From Paralichthys olivaceus (taxonomy: Eukaryota > Chordata > Actinopteri > Pleuronectiformes > Paralichthyidae): 64,000 nt of DNA. The stretch is from NCBI RefSeq assembly GCF_024713975.1, contig NC_091103.1, forward strand, positions 5,150,001 through 5,214,000, read 5' to 3'. The position numbers were made by a program, and so were the translations under genes. Numbering within the stretch: the first letter of the stretch is position 1; every line of letters begins with the position of its first letter. A model generated the notes under the pieces. It was not told where the DNA came from. It saw only the letters and a list, made by a program, of their open reading frames with translations, and did not search any database. Below are positions 44,601-57,550 of the stretch, one piece after another.

Positions 44601-47600
44601 AGCCAACTGCTGCCCCTCTGATAGAAAGGGCCCGGGTACAGAGCAAACGTCCAGGTTTTAGGTACCACTGAGGAATTTGGGTAATGGTGAGGAGTGAGGT
44701 GTAACTCAATCGAAAGAGTCCGAGCAGTGGCTTCACAGTTGAGGGGTTATCAATGGGGAGATTTATGAAATACAGAAGGATATTATGTAATGCTACATCC
44801 TGATAAACAAGCACTAACGGTTCTTTTTACACAGAAGATGCAGAGAGATGCAGATGGGATGGAAGTCGGGGGTCATTTACAGTTAACGTGGTGTTTGTTT
44901 CGCTTGTAGGATCTATAACCACAGCCAATGTTTGCTCGTCCTGCCATCAGTACAGTAACATGTACACTCACGGAGCACTTTATTGGGAACACCTCTACGC
45001 CTGCGTATTCGTGTGTACAAAATGCTTCACAGACATTAAAACAGATGACACATGGCAGTAAAATTACAAATTTAAACAAGTTAATGGAAGACAATGAGTA
45101 AATTAAAGCAATAAATCACAAAATTTAGAAATGAAAAGCCACTTTTAGAAATTGTTCCGCAGCTGTATTATTAGCTGGAAAAGGGCGGGACAAGCTGGTG
45201 ACGCAATAGGAAGACCAGACTGTCCCATTTCAGTCTGGCCGATGTGGTCTCTGTGGCTGTTGGAGGATGCATAGAACAGGTCCTACGAAGGATGCGGACA
45301 CCGAATAGAGACACTGCTAGAGTCCAGTCGTAAAATGAGGAAGGAAGGTGAAGAGGGGGGATCTTTTTCTTTTAAATATATATTTTGAGGGAAAAAAATA
45401 ATTTTAGGTGTAATAAGTTACTGAGTGGGACTGTAAGAACTCCATATGGTCAAGCAGGTGCTCACCAATCTTGCAGTGTACCACAAGCAACTAATGATCC
45501 ATTCAAATGTCCAGTCCTTGCAGTTTTAGTGGTGATTGAGTAAATTTACATTGTTAGTTTCCACCACTGCAAAAAATGCTACCTCCTATGATAGATTAAC
45601 TCTGGGACAAACTTTTTTTTACATCTTGTCAGCATAAATCAGGCCAATTCATATAATTTCACTTCTCCATTTCTATTTATATATGGAATATTATTTGCTG
45701 CTCTATATTTTATGGAGAGAAAACCAAGGAGTCATCATAAACATAATGTAATATAAAGAGAGATCAATGTTGTGATAAATCTGCTTCAGTCTGATGTGCT
45801 GTATAGAGTTTAGTAATTTTTTTGATTTTTATCTTTTCGACATTTTTTAAATGTATAGGGCGCAACAGGTACGAACATCACCATCAAGGTGCTGTGTGGT
45901 GTGATGGCTGACAGCTCACTGGGGGATCCATACGCCCGCTATGCTGCTGTGGCCCGCCTCATGATGGACACCTTCTCCATGAAGTGCCTGGATGCCAGCT
46001 ACACGACAAACCTGAGAGACATGACCAACACGTCCTGGGATGGGCCGGCTGCAGGGGGAGGTGGGTGAGAGCGTGTTGTGGAAGTTAGTTTCAATGACAT
46101 TGTTTTAGTTGGTTCTGTTTGACTGCTGGATAAAAGCTATTTTTACGTACATGATAATTTTTGTGGTTCAGACTGTTTTCAGGTTGTCATGTTGCATGTT
46201 TTTTTTTTTGTTGCTTTGACAGATTAAATGTGATGATTGAAATGTTCCACTCTCAACCCACCAATAATACACGAGCCATCATCTGCTGTAGAGGCACAAA
46301 ACACCACAGCCTCAGGAGACCAGAATAAAACTGCCACATGACAGGTTATGTGCTGAGTAAGAGAACAAACCCAAACATAGACATAGTTCACTACAACATG
46401 TAATTAAATCACGTCAGACCAGAACAAAACTCCTGAGATGACGGAAACATCTGAAAATAATGTTTTCTTTTTTTCGGGTGAAGTTAAAATTAAAACCAAA
46501 GCTTTTTTTACCATCAGTGTTTTATGCCAAATTTTATACTGGAAAGTGACTAATCTTAGACCGGATACAATACTTTTACAATACCTATACTCATTGAGGT
46601 CTTCAGTATTGGGTAACAACTTTGCATGTTTGAACCAAAATGGATTCTCAACTGTTGCACCCTTGCGCCGGGCTGTGGTCCCTTTTGGTTGCATGAGTGG
46701 GCGGAACTGGAATGGGATCAGTGGGATCACTTCAAAAACCTTTGGGCTGTGTCTGCGTAGACTAAAATTACTACTTGTTCTTATTTTCTGGCTTTTGGTT
46801 AAAGTTTTCCTCTAATAATTGGGGCTGAAACCTGAAGTGAAAATGTTTTATTCGATTTCTTTAAGAACCAAATGAATATTCTGGCCAAGAGTTAAACTCT
46901 GTGTGTGTTTGTGTGGTTGTTGTTTTTATAGCCCTGTGGGGACCTAAGCCTCAAATCACACTGGGACTTGAGGTCCTCACAGGTAGAAGCTGCTTTTTCT
47001 TTTTTGGGTTAACACTTGGTTTTAGGATTAAGAATTTAGTTGTGATGGATAGGGTGAGTGGCTGAATGTCAATGAGTGAGACAGTCAAATGTGTGTGTGC
47101 GCTGTCCAGGGGCAAGTAGTAACCATGGTTATGATAAATGTAATGCCCTTTGAGCATGTGTGGGGTGTGTGTGTGTTGTCAGGGAGACAGTGGGTCTACC
47201 AAACCTGCACTGAATTTGGATTCTACCAGAGCACTGATTCACCCAATCAACCGTTCACTGGCTTCCCTCTTGTGTGAGTACACTAAACATCTATCTCCCT
47301 ATAGAATGATTTTTCCTATCAAACAACAGCCATTTTAATGTCTTTGCTTCCAATTACATGACATGTCGATCTGTGTTTTCTGCTCCAGGTATCATGTGAA
47401 ACAGTGTGCGGACTACTACAATGTAAGTGCTGAGCAGCTGGCGGAGGCTGTGGCCCAAACCAACGAGTATTATGGCGGCTATGATATTCGCTCTAGCAGA
47501 ATTGTTTTCCCGAACGGGTCCATTGACCCCTGGCATGCCCTGGGTATCACGCAGGACATCACAGCCAACCTCCCTGCTGTTTTCATTAAAGGTGAGAAAA

Positions 47601-48544
47601 ATGTATCTTAAAGGTTTAGAGCTGTGTGTGACAATGTGTGTTTAATGCACAAGTACAGTATATAACATTAATGTGTATCATACTATTCTTCATCATATCC
47701 TTTATAAAGTACACTTCATTGATTTCTCTATAGTTAAGCAGTAAACTGATATTTTGGACCATTTTAAAACATCCACATTATGTTTCATCGCTGATACTTA
47801 GGATGGACACACCTTGTCACATGTTCATATGCATAAATGTGACTTATTGTGTTATGGTACATTACAAATAAAATGGGAGACAGCGAATATAGTGTGCTAC
47901 ATATTAAATAGGGAGTGATGATTCATATTGTGTGATTGTATCTCAATTCTTTTAATATAATTCGTTATATCCTTCTTAATACTGTCCAGTGAATGAAACA
48001 TAATGAAAACTATGCTGGCTGTTCCACTAGGTAGATTTTTGACAAATTACATGAATGTTTTTGATATGTCCTGTTGGTTCATTTTATGATGCTACAAATG
48101 AAAATGAAAATGTTGTCCAAGTAAAAATACATGTAATCTAATCCTTATGACCTTGTTTGATGCATACACAGTCAGCTCATTGTACATGTCTCCATTTACC
48201 AAGACATCATTCATCTTTCTGAATTTCTCTTGCAGGTTAATTGAAGACTTTATGTATATTGTGGTTGTTTCACTTTGAATATTGCCAAGCAGCACTTTAG
48301 TACAATGGCTTACTTGTTCAACTAAAACTTTATTAGGTGGATAATTGATAATTGAAAAAAAACTTTTTAGTAGTTTGAGTTTCAACACTTTTTCCTTTCA
48401 TATATCCTAATACATGATTTTCTCTGTGATCTAGGAACAGCCCACTGTGCCAACATGTACCCTGCCAGTAGTGAGGATCTCCCCCAGCTGAGTCTGGCCC
48501 GTGACCACATCTCCTTAATCCTCCAGCAGTGGCTGAAGCAGTGA
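38622..48544 (+). CDS. prss16: S28-family serine peptidase, thymus-specific protease-like
   Basis: Predicted lysosomal or secreted serine carboxypeptidase-type enzyme; mammalian PRSS16 acts in thymic antigen processing. Coding exons: 38622-38828, 39430-39611, 40525-40757, 41520-41655, 43227-43341, 45859-46060, 47183-47273, 47389-47591, 48435-48544. They total 1479 nt, 492 residues, phases consistent; human PRSS16 has 514. The N-terminal hydrophobic run (about residues 8-24) is a signal peptide. S28 landmarks: [29 protein letters not shown], then catalytic Ser173 in GGSYPGS, Asp435 in NGSIDPWH and His460 in GTAHCANM. Several N-x-T/S glycosylation sites are visible (NGT, NIT, NTS). The start at 38622 has a good AAAATGG context; an in-frame ATG at 38580 would add 14 polar residues before the signal peptide and is less likely. 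Assignment to prss16 rather than prcp or dpp7 rests on overall likeness and is good but not certain. Confidence 0.9.
39814..39863 (+). repeat. GA-rich purine tract
   Basis: About 50 bp of GAGA/GAAA units in prss16 intron 2, purine-only on plus. Simple repeat with triplex potential. Confidence 0.85.
40180..40505 (+). mobile_element. LINE 3'-end fragment
   Basis: In prss16 intron 2, just before exon 3. About 40290-40330 translates to [15 protein letters not shown] residues after a frameshift, the familiar C-terminus of fish LINE proteins. It is followed by C16 (40341-40356), a segment AAAAGAGCTATGTAAATGCA and a terminal ATT run (40490-40502). That order matches 3' ends of fish LINE elements. 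It ends about 20 bp before the exon 3 acceptor. Confidence 0.55.
43342..45858 (+). other. Large prss16 intron
   Basis: A 2.5-kb intron between exons 5 and 6. It holds a suspected dispersed repeat starting near 44962 (TACACTCAC then CACTTTATTGGGAACACCT) that may extend to about 45350. No extra coding exon fits the phase-0 junction. Confidence 0.5.
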
Positions 48545-48706
48545 CCAAACAAGCAAAATAGTGATGCTTTTGTCCAGGTCATTGATGTTGGAATGACACT
48601 GCTTATTATGCTGCAATATTAATGACTGCATTACTGCTTAAGATGGCACTTTACGCAAGTATCAGCAGGTACAAAGTTCAGGTATTTTTAAATGAATTAG
48701 CAGATG

Positions 48707-48712
48707 AATAAA
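48707..48712 (+). terminator. prss16: prss16 polyadenylation signal
   Basis: AATAAA 163 nt after the stop codon, followed within 25 nt by T-rich sequence. Confidence 0.75.
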
Positions 48713-51149
48713 GATGTTTTTTATGACTCAGTTTCATTCTGAGTTAATGGATTATAACCACTGGTTTCCAGGGCAGGGACTTGTGGACATTAAACATTTG
48801 TATATACCTGGTTAATCCTGGCCTTGTAGTCCAGATTAGTATGTTTTCTGTTATTTAGTTTATCAACACAATAATAATTTTAGCGAACTCCAGCCAGTCA
48901 ATGGTGAAGCTTACTGATGTTCCAAAAGTAGATTTATTTATGTTCTGCCATCATCCTTATAGTGAACATACATTTCTTTCAAACCATCTTCTGTAAACTC
49001 ACAGGTATCAAGTGAAAGGCAGCATGGATTGGTGTAATGTGATCACTTCTCTGTTAAAATCTCGACAGCAGTGTTTTGCATAAATTGTAATCTTTGTGTT
49101 TCACTTGCTGGTAATGTGCAGGTATGTTTCCAGTACAAAACATAATTCCACCTTTAGTTTCATGCCATTGACCCATCCAAACTGCATACAGGACACTGTG
49201 TGGGGACCTCTTGATAAACATATTTTACATTTACAACCATCATATTCTGCAGCTGCTTTTGGAGATATCTGGAGCCTTAAAAGCAAAGATCAAAAATAAC
49301 TTTATATTTTAATGAATAAATGTACAGCTGACCCTTACACTTCCACAATACACTGAAGGTAAAGCTCAAACACCAACGAGACAAACAACATTTCAACAGT
49401 TCACATGCTTTGAATAGGATATGTGTTGCACGAACATGCATTCATCTGGTCTGTTCAGCACAAGTGAAGTCTTGTTTGATGATGAAAGAGTGATCAAAAT
49501 GTTTTCTTGGCTGCTCAGCCTGTACGTGATGATATCTCCTGCAAAATCCAGCGATGGCAGCTTTGGCACAATGAGAACTTCTGGAAAATTGTATTATTTA
49601 GACTGCATATCAGATTGCAATGTTGCTATCTTTTATCTCACTGGAGGTTAAATTGGTTTAAAAGCAGAACCTGCTATAGAAAAATAAGCGGCCTAGCCTG
49701 GCATGATTAGAGAGCACAGCTGTGAGTTCATTCACTACCTTCTTAGGACCTCCAAACACACACGCACACAATGACCCTGTTTATTTTCACAACAGAACAT
49801 TCTCTGCATCCCAGCTGGTCATGCAAGATCCCCAACCTGCCAAAGACTACACATCCAGAAAGACTGGAGACCAAAATGTGCCTTGAGCAGGGGTGGATCC
49901 AGAGGGGGGGTCAGTACACAAAGTTGAGGATGCAAACAGTAACATTCTGAAGTAGCTCCAGAGCCACAAGAGTACAGACAATTCCAAACAGGCATCTTTA
50001 GAATGGACAAGTAAATTCAATGATGATTATTACCTATAGAGCTAACAGGAAACAAGGAATGACTTTGCTCCTTATTGAAAGAGGAATTGTGCACAGATGT
50101 TGGACATATGATTGGCCCATCTTTGTAAATTGTGGCTCCCCTACGGCCCCTTATTTAGAAAAGCCCTAGATCCACCAGCTGACACTGAGCTGTTAAAGCC
50201 CTCACATGTGTGTTCAGTCAGACTGTTTGTGAAATCTATTAGAGGAGAGGTTCTGCCCATAGAATACACATGTGGAGTTTTTGTTTTTATGACAGCCCAC
50301 AAACCTGTCTTTGTTGAGGGGAACATTTAGGGTGGATTAAGTCATAATTTGCTCACAGACTCTCATCTAATCCCTTGAAATTCAAACCCTTCAGCAGCTA
50401 ATCCCCTCTTTGGCAGCAACAAGGATGTGACTCCACCTCGGCCTCTTCCTCAGGTGTGTGTTCGTGTGTCACCACTACAGCAGGTAGAAAAGCAACAGGT
50501 GGTCCTCTAAGAATGGCTGTCCATCAGCAGTGATCAAGATAAACACATTTACAGTGAATAAGACGCAACATGACAAAGATGAACCAATATCATCGACCTG
50601 CAGAGCCGGAGAGTCCACCGCCCCCCACCGTGTTAGACCAAGGCATGCGTGAGCCAGAGAATTTATTATTAACATCATGATACAAAAAAGAAATACAGTG
50701 ATAGCATAATAGTGAACAGCTTTAAGCAGCACTCTATTTCTCCACTCAGATTTCCAAGGATGTGTGCCCAAATGAAGGTCAAACAAAAGCTATTAAAGTT
50801 TATGTTTCCACACAAAATCATAAAGTAAAAGTTAAAAAAAAAATACATATACACAATCAGTAAATGTAAGTGTATATATCTTTTTTATAGAGGACAAGAT
50901 AGAAAAACCGATTTGAATAAATGACTAACTTTTACAAGTTTTCACCTCCATCAAGTTTGCCAACATTCTACCGGAAGTTGGCACTAAACGTTTTTGATTA
51001 CTCTGATAAATACAACACATAGCTATAAATATGCATCATGAACATAACAATAATAATAATAATAATAACAAAGCATTATGTGAAGTTGTTGAACTTGAAA
51101 AAGGGAGATGTATTTCAGTCAAGGAAGGTTTTATTTTTCAGAGTACACC
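48713..51149. other. Intergenic region prss16-serpine2
   Basis: About 2.4 kb with no gene recognised on either strand. A likely non-autonomous DNA transposon sits at 49888-50181. Short open frames here (for example 49421-49651 and 50475-50786) match nothing I know. An AAT run lies at 51048-51067. Confidence 0.55.
49888..50181. mobile_element. Candidate hAT-like MITE, about 294 bp
   Basis: Imperfect terminal inverted repeats: the left end begins CAGGGGTGGATCCAGAGG, and the right end, read in reverse, begins CAGCTGGTGGATCTAGGG. They share a GGTGGATC-Y-AG core. The flanking octamers GCCTTGAG and ACACTGAG agree at five of eight positions, which could be an eroded 8-bp hAT target duplication. No coding capacity. 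Confidence 0.5.
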
Positions 51150-51399
51150 GGAAGCTCTCCTCCCCTGACAGTGACGCTCGGGCTGTGAAGGCGGAGTTGA
51201 GCGTAATAAAACCGTGTGAGCTCATCGCTGGAGTCAGTGTTCGCTTCACTGTCACTGGAATAAACAGTCGCTTGTTCTTTCAGGTGTCTCTCCGCTGCGG
51301 ACAGACCCGAGTGTGCGCGCGGGACGGAAGTGGACAGTGGACGGATCAGGTCTCATTTCACCTGCGGGACAAAGTGGAACTAACGTCACGTGCAGCTCG
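51150..51399 (+). promoter_or_regulatory. serpine2: Probable serpine2 promoter and non-coding first exon
   Basis: A locally GC- and CpG-rich stretch upstream of serpine2 ends in a donor-like GCTCG then GTAGGG at 51400. An ACGTCACGTG element lies at 51383-51392 (overlapping CRE-half and E-box motifs). Paired with the acceptor at 52618 it would give a 5' UTR split by one 1.2-kb intron. The transcription start is not determined. Confidence 0.45.
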
Positions 51400-51988
51400 G
51401 TAGGGACAGTCGCTTTTTTTTTTTTTGTAAACTGTCGCCGCAATTTATATTCTTACGGGTTCTAAAGTGTAGTGTAGCTTAAAAACAGCTAGCTGCACAT
51501 TAGTGTGCACTGTAGTGCAACAAGTTACATTAAAATGCTTTAAATCAACTGTGGATATTCAGTGTGAACCTGCAACAACCTGCAAAGTTTTGTTTTTGTT
51601 CTGCGATTGAATGTGACAGTCAGTGCGCCATGTATTAGTCAGAGAGACGTGACTGAACACAACTGCTGCAGCCTCACTGACAATCAGGAGCCACATACAC
51701 AACCTGATGTATAAAAAAGTGTGTGTTTGTGTGTACTTTCACACACACACACAGTCGACTCTTTGTGTTTCCTTGATTTCAGAGGACATTACTCGAAGTT
51801 GCATTGATTTTCTCGACACTTACTTAAACATTAACCAGATTTAGCTTCCCCCAAGATGAGTTATACCTGAGCCACACAAACACACACATAGTCACTCCAC
51901 CAAGACTTCAGAAGACATTGCATTTACCTACAGTCATTTCCTCTGACCTATTCACCCGTCAACCATATTTATTATTTGTCTAACCCCA

Positions 51989-52012
51989 ACACACACACAC
52001 ACACACACACAC
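51989..52012. repeat. CA microsatellite
   Basis: A 24-bp AC tract in the presumed first intron of serpine2. Confidence 0.9.
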
Positions 52013-52635
52013 CCTAATCCTGCTGTAAAACATGTTCTCACGTTGACATTTTATGATTTACGTTATGGGGACTTGCTTTTTGTCTGAATAAGGAAGACAA
52101 GTCCCCATAGTGAGACAGATTTAGGTTATGGATGTTCTGTCCTCTGGCATGCTCCTGTACCTGCATTCATTCTGCTTCAGTGTGTGGGGGTGCGGAAGGT
52201 CTTGGAAATTAATTTTAGTCTGAAATTGAAATGTAAGTAGAGGAAAGTTTCAGTGGTCTGGTTACGGTCAGAATGTAATACTTAGGCCGAATGAGTAAGA
52301 GCTAGTCACACCCTGCAGGTCTGGAGAAAAGTTTTGTTGCTTAAGGATAAGCAAAGGTGCCTGTGATTATTCTGGCGACCCATAGTGAGTCACATGAAGG
52401 GGGCAGTCTGCAGCTGGTCCTGGAAGGGCTTTTTAAGCACTGCCGCCTACTTGTAGATTTCTGTGTCGTTGTGAACTTGTCTGAGCGCAGTCATCTCCTG
52501 CTGCTTCGCTCATGTGGGAAAGGTAACCACAGGAGGAAGTCCAGACCCAATTCTGCCATCATCCTCCGGAGTCCCTTTCTGAACATAGCTTTTGACCACT
52601 CTATCTGTTTGATCCTAGGTTCTGTATCAGCCATA

Positions 52636-55512
52636 ATGAAGATCCCCTTATTTTGTCTGTGTGCACTGGTGATGCTGCATGGCCTTGAGGGTGCACTGCC
52701 CCAGGCCCCCTCGTATGGTGAACGGGGCTCTGATCTCGGCATACAGGTATTTCAGCAAGTGGCGCGCTCAAAGCCCCAGGAAAATGTAGTGATGTCACCC
52801 CATGGAGTGGCTTCCATCCTGGGCATGCTGCTAGCTGGAGCCCACGGTGACACCCGGAAGCAGATCATTAGTGGCCTGCGCTACAAGAAAAATGGTAAGG
52901 ACAATTCCTGACTGTAGAGATTAAGATTCACATTAATATAAGATTGAGAAATAATTTGTTAAATCTGCACAGGTCCTTATAAGATGTTGAAGAAACTGCA
53001 CAAGACCCTGACAGCAAAGTCCAACCAGGACGCTGTGCTGATCGCCAATGGCATTTTCAGCCAGGAGGGTTTCCCCATGGAGGAGTCCTTCGTAGCCACC
53101 AACAAAGGCAACTTCCAAAGTGAGAGCAGGAGCTTGAACTTCAGCAACCGCGAGAAGGCAGCCAATGAAATCAATGAATGGGTCAACAATAAGACCAAAG
53201 GTAGGAGTCATGGAGTGACAGCAGCTGCAAGTTCCCATCAGTTAAGCTTGTTATCCATTGATACATGCCTAAGGTGAGAACATAACTGAAACCTAGAAAC
53301 AAATAGTCACAGATTTTGTGCCAAATCATTTCAGATTAGTGGGAGTGGCCCCAGATTTAACCTAAGATTATTTTTTTATTTTTTTTTAAACAAGCCTGTG
53401 TTGATTGGATGTTGCCTCCGTGTTGCATCTTCATTCAGGTCACATCTCCAGCTTGATCAAACCAGACATGCTGGACCCGACACTGACCCGTCTGGTCATG
53501 GTCAACTCAATCTACTTTAAAGGCTTATGGAAGTCCCGCTTCCAGCCGACGAACACTAAGATGAAGCCCTTCAAGGCGGGTGATGGGAACGTATATTCAG
53601 TCCCAATGATGTCGCAGCTGTCTGTCTTCAACATAGGTAAGTGGTGATGTGTGGGAGGTTTCCACTGAAGGTGCTTTGTGAGAGGTTGTTTTCGCCAATG
53701 TGTGTTTGTGTTTGCTTGAATCTCCATTTTTTTTTTAATTACTAAACAGATTTACTTAAAACTTACAGGAAGGATGTGGTTTGTGTCTGGGAAAGGTTTG
53801 GTGCAGATCCAGTAATCTCCAGTAAAGTCTTCAGCTGAGGAGACACACACCGCTGAAGCGGAGACTTTAGCCAGTTAAAGTTAGTCTCAGGCAGTGAACA
53901 TTCATTTGTTTTTTTTGGGCGTAGCCTTTAACGATAGGGCCGAAAGTTTGCTATACTGCAGAGGTTCATGATTAAAACAGTTGATTTGATTGGTTTATTT
54001 ACATAATGGAGTCCAAGATATTTCCAGGTTGAGTCATTGGTCAGTTGGTGTTGGGTTGTAAGGACATGCAGGCCTCGACATGTCACATCCACAGCATAAT
54101 ATTTATCCCTGTGTGAAATGAAATGATACTGCAGTCAGATGTCTATGTTTAGATGTGGTGTCAGAGCTGTGTTGGCATGGTGAGCGCTGTGAGTTTCCCA
54201 TGCGCTGTGAGTTTCCCATGCAGTGCTGGAGTTAGACTGAGGCCATGCTCAGCTGTGAGGCACAGATGTCTCTGATGTATCCTGAAGTGTTTTGTTGACT
54301 CTTGTGTGGAAAGTCTGAGAATTGTTGCTTTGATCCTTGTCCCCAAAATAGCTGAATAAAAAGTTAAGTTTGGCCTGAACCTAGATTTAACAGGCCTAAA
54401 TCACGTGTGTGTGTGGCGTTATAAACTTGTGTTTTATGAATTTGGGATTTACATGTTCTCTTCTTCTTCACTGTGCTGTGATTTATTTTAATGACCATTC
54501 AACTTCTGGCCATGAGTGTCTGTGTAAGCACAGTGGAATTGATTCTTTGTGTGAGAAAGTTACTGCTGTGATGTCTTTTTTGATCCAGCTGTTTAACTGC
54601 ACATATGTCCTTCTTATTTTGAAGCTAACTGTCAAACTGTGTAAATTTTAAATTTTTATTTAAACAGTCAAAGGACCATGTTGGCTTGCTACTCCCATAA
54701 ACCAACTGATAGAATGCATTGGTGTTCCAGACACTGTTTTGCCTTTGATTTAACGAACATCTGCTGTCTGCAAGGTCTTTTCTGAGGAAGAATCTGTTGG
54801 CCCTCAGGAAATGGTGCATTTTCCGCTCCCAGTTAGATTAGACTAAATAAAAGCACTGAGCAGTGATAACAGCCGTGGTCTGAGGGACAGCAGAAAACAA
54901 ACAGCAACACAAACATTCTGCAACAGTAGATCTTGGCAAAAAAAACTGGTTTTATTTCATTTTTCCTGCATCACAATGAAACAGAGAAATATGTTCTGTA
55001 GTTTTAATACATATTCTAAATTACTTGTCAAGTAAAAGCAGGAGGTTTCTTGAGAATTACCTTGGATGTCAGTCAAAGGTTCAACAAATATAGAAAAAAA
55101 TGTGTGTATTGATCTTTGATCATCATCAGCATCACTGTGCCACTTTGAGATCGTTTACACCACCAGCACATCACTAGTGGTTGTACTGACTGCCTTCATT
55201 TTTGTGCTCTGCTGTAAATTTTGTGCCATTATTTTTATCCATGAGAATCAATCAATGATTATTTTATGTATATATAATTTATAGTAATAATTAATAATCT
55301 TCTGTTAAGGCATGGCCACCACACCACAGGGGGTGAAGTATAAGATCATCGAGCTGCCCTATCATGGCAACACCATCAGCATGCTGATTGTCCTGCCCTC
55401 TGATGAGGACACAGCTCTGTCCCGTGTCATCCCACACATCAGCACAGCCACAGTAAAGAGCTGGACCGAAGTGATGCGCATGAGGAAGGTCCAGCTGGCC
55501 ATTCCCAAGTAA

Positions 55513-55573
<61 letters not shown>

Positions 55574-57459
55574 GTTACTGTTAAAACGTACATGCCTGAA
55601 TGCGACAGACATTAAAAACATTGTGTGTGCATGTTTTATTTCTATGTCTACAGGTTTACTGCTGATGCAGAGGTAGATTTGGAAGCTCCACTTGCAGCAC
55701 TGGGAATAACCGACATGTTCAGTCAGGCCAAAGCTGACTTCAGACACATAAGTGAGTGAAAGTTATTGTCAAATCCAAATGTATCGTATGCTTCCACAGC
55801 AACAGTTTGAAGAAGAGCATGGCCTAAAACCATTTGAGATGGGTGTTGGCTGTTTACTGCTATGAGCCAGTAAGAGGCATGAACGATTGCTTAATGATGA
55901 GTAAGACAAATGTCATCACTGCTGATTTGTCTCCCTGAGGACTGAAAGGAACACTAAATTAAGTGCTGTAGTGCCATCTTGTGGTGTATTCACACAGGCC
56001 CACACAGCCCTAAGAGGAGTTTTGACCAGGCTAAGTGTGTACAAATACTTGATTGATTGTTGGTATATTAATACTCTGCAAATGCTCCCAAGTATTGAAT
56101 ATGGACAGAACTGGATGAGTAATGTCAGACTGTTAATAAAGGCCAGTGGTCTTACTGCATACCCTTAAACACATTCTATTGTCTAAAACTAGAATTAACA
56201 GCGAGTGTTTTCACAGGTGCTGAGGGTTTGCATGTATCCAAGGCCCTTCAGAAAGCCAAAATTGTTGTGAATGAGGACGGAACTAAAGCAGCTGCTGCCA
56301 CTGGTGAGTGTTTGCTTAGAGTGTCTTGTGTCATTTGATGGGGAATGAACCATGTGATCTTCATTTCAAGGTGAAACAAAAACTTAACAGGATCAAATGT
56401 AAACAGTGTTATAAAGACATGAATCTTTGTTTGGTCTTTCTTGTGTGAAAACGCCTTGAAGCTGTCTTAGTTTCTGACATGGGTTTGCTTTCTCTGTTTA
56501 GCTGCCATTTTGCTGGCTCGGTCCTCTCCACCCTGGGTGACAGTGGACAGACCTTTCCTCTTCCTCATCAGACACAACCCAACAGGTAAAATCTACTGTT
56601 AGAAGAAATACAGTATACATATCACCATCATTAAATGTTAGGAAGAAAACCAGAACAATACCTGCGGCTCACTGGAGGATTTTCAAATCTGATTTTATAA
56701 ACAAGGGAGACCACAGACATAATGACAGATGTAACCGATTTTTAATTGTGGGAACGCAGACATTAGACAACACAGGACCACTCACTTGCTGTTTAAACAA
56801 ACTATTTCTGAGTGGTGATTCCAGAGAGTTGGGAATTTACAGAAACTCACCTGAACATACGTGACTTTAAAATAATCAGCCTTGTCGGCTGATTGCTCTT
56901 GTTTGTGTAACGTTGTGTGCATACAACAGGACAGATTAGACACACACTCATACTGTTGTCACAAGTTTGTTTCCCTTTTCTATGAGCCCCCTGGTATGAG
57001 AAACAAAAGTCTTTATGCTGTAGGCTCCCAAGTTTCAGTTCTAAACAAAAGTAAACAAGAAATGGTTGGTGATGCTTACAGGTCAGCTTAAACAGGTTCT
57101 GCTTGATTATTTGACGTTCCTTTTATACTGCACAAGTCTCCATGATTTATAATCTCGGGGAGGAAATTGGAGAGGCTTCGATTCAGTCTGTGACCTTAAG
57201 ATTTTGTCTGTAAACCCCTCACACACAGGATCCTTCAGACAGATATTCTGTTCAGATCAGCCTCAAATCAGCAGCTCCTCTACAAACATTAGAGGCACCT
57301 TTGTGACACACTTTTATTTGAATGTCATTTTTCTTGTTACTTGTGGTTAAATACACTTCACTGTGGAGTTGAATGCTTTTTGCGCTTCACTATGTTGAAT
57401 TCTCCGTGTCTCTGTCCGCAGGTACCATTCTCTTTATGGGCCAGATCAACCAGCCTTGA
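52636..57459 (+). CDS. serpine2: Glia-derived nexin / protease nexin-1 (serpin E2), complete
   Basis: Secreted serpin that inhibits thrombin, urokinase and other trypsin-like proteases, with heparin acceleration. Coding exons: 52636-52894, 52973-53200, 53439-53636, 55310-55508, 55654-55751, 56217-56303, 56502-56585, 57422-57459. They total 1191 nt, 396 residues (human 398), all phases agreeing. The signal peptide is MKIPLFCLCALVMLHGLEGA. Serpin features in order: SPHGVASILGMLLAGAHGDT (helix B/C), a basic heparin-binding stretch around RKQIISGLRYKK and KMLKKLHK, TRLVMVNSIYFKGLWKSRF, then the hinge EDGTKAAAAT, reactive centre LLARSSPPW with P1-P1' Arg363-Ser364 identical to human, and the end [20 protein letters not shown]. 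The hinge is small-residue rich, so it should be inhibitory. The 5' UTR exon probably starts at 52619. Confidence 0.97.
53637..55309 (+). other. serpine2 intron 3
   Basis: A 1.7-kb intron with no recognisable gene. The short motif GCGCTGTGAGTTTCCCATG is directly repeated at 54183-54221, a local duplication. Confidence 0.55.
55514..55570 (+). repeat. CA microsatellite abutting a serpine2 splice donor
   Basis: 57 bp of uninterrupted AC beginning at the sixth intron base after exon 55310-55508 (donor GTAAG at 55509). The intron is only 145 nt, so the tract fills more than a third of it. Position and length are discussed as a finding. Confidence 0.97.
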
Positions 57460-57550
57460 GCCGAGCCCTCACTGGACAGCCCCTGGTAGTGTCATAGGCC
57501 AGCACAAAAAAAATACTTCTACACTCCCATGATGAACACAAACAAACTCT

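Noticed and set aside
44448..44663. Exon-like segment in prss16 intron 5 with a good pyrimidine tract and a 73-codon open frame
   Set aside because: The flanking exons join in phase 0, and in that frame the segment starts ACG TGA, an immediate stop. The open frame resembles no protein I know.
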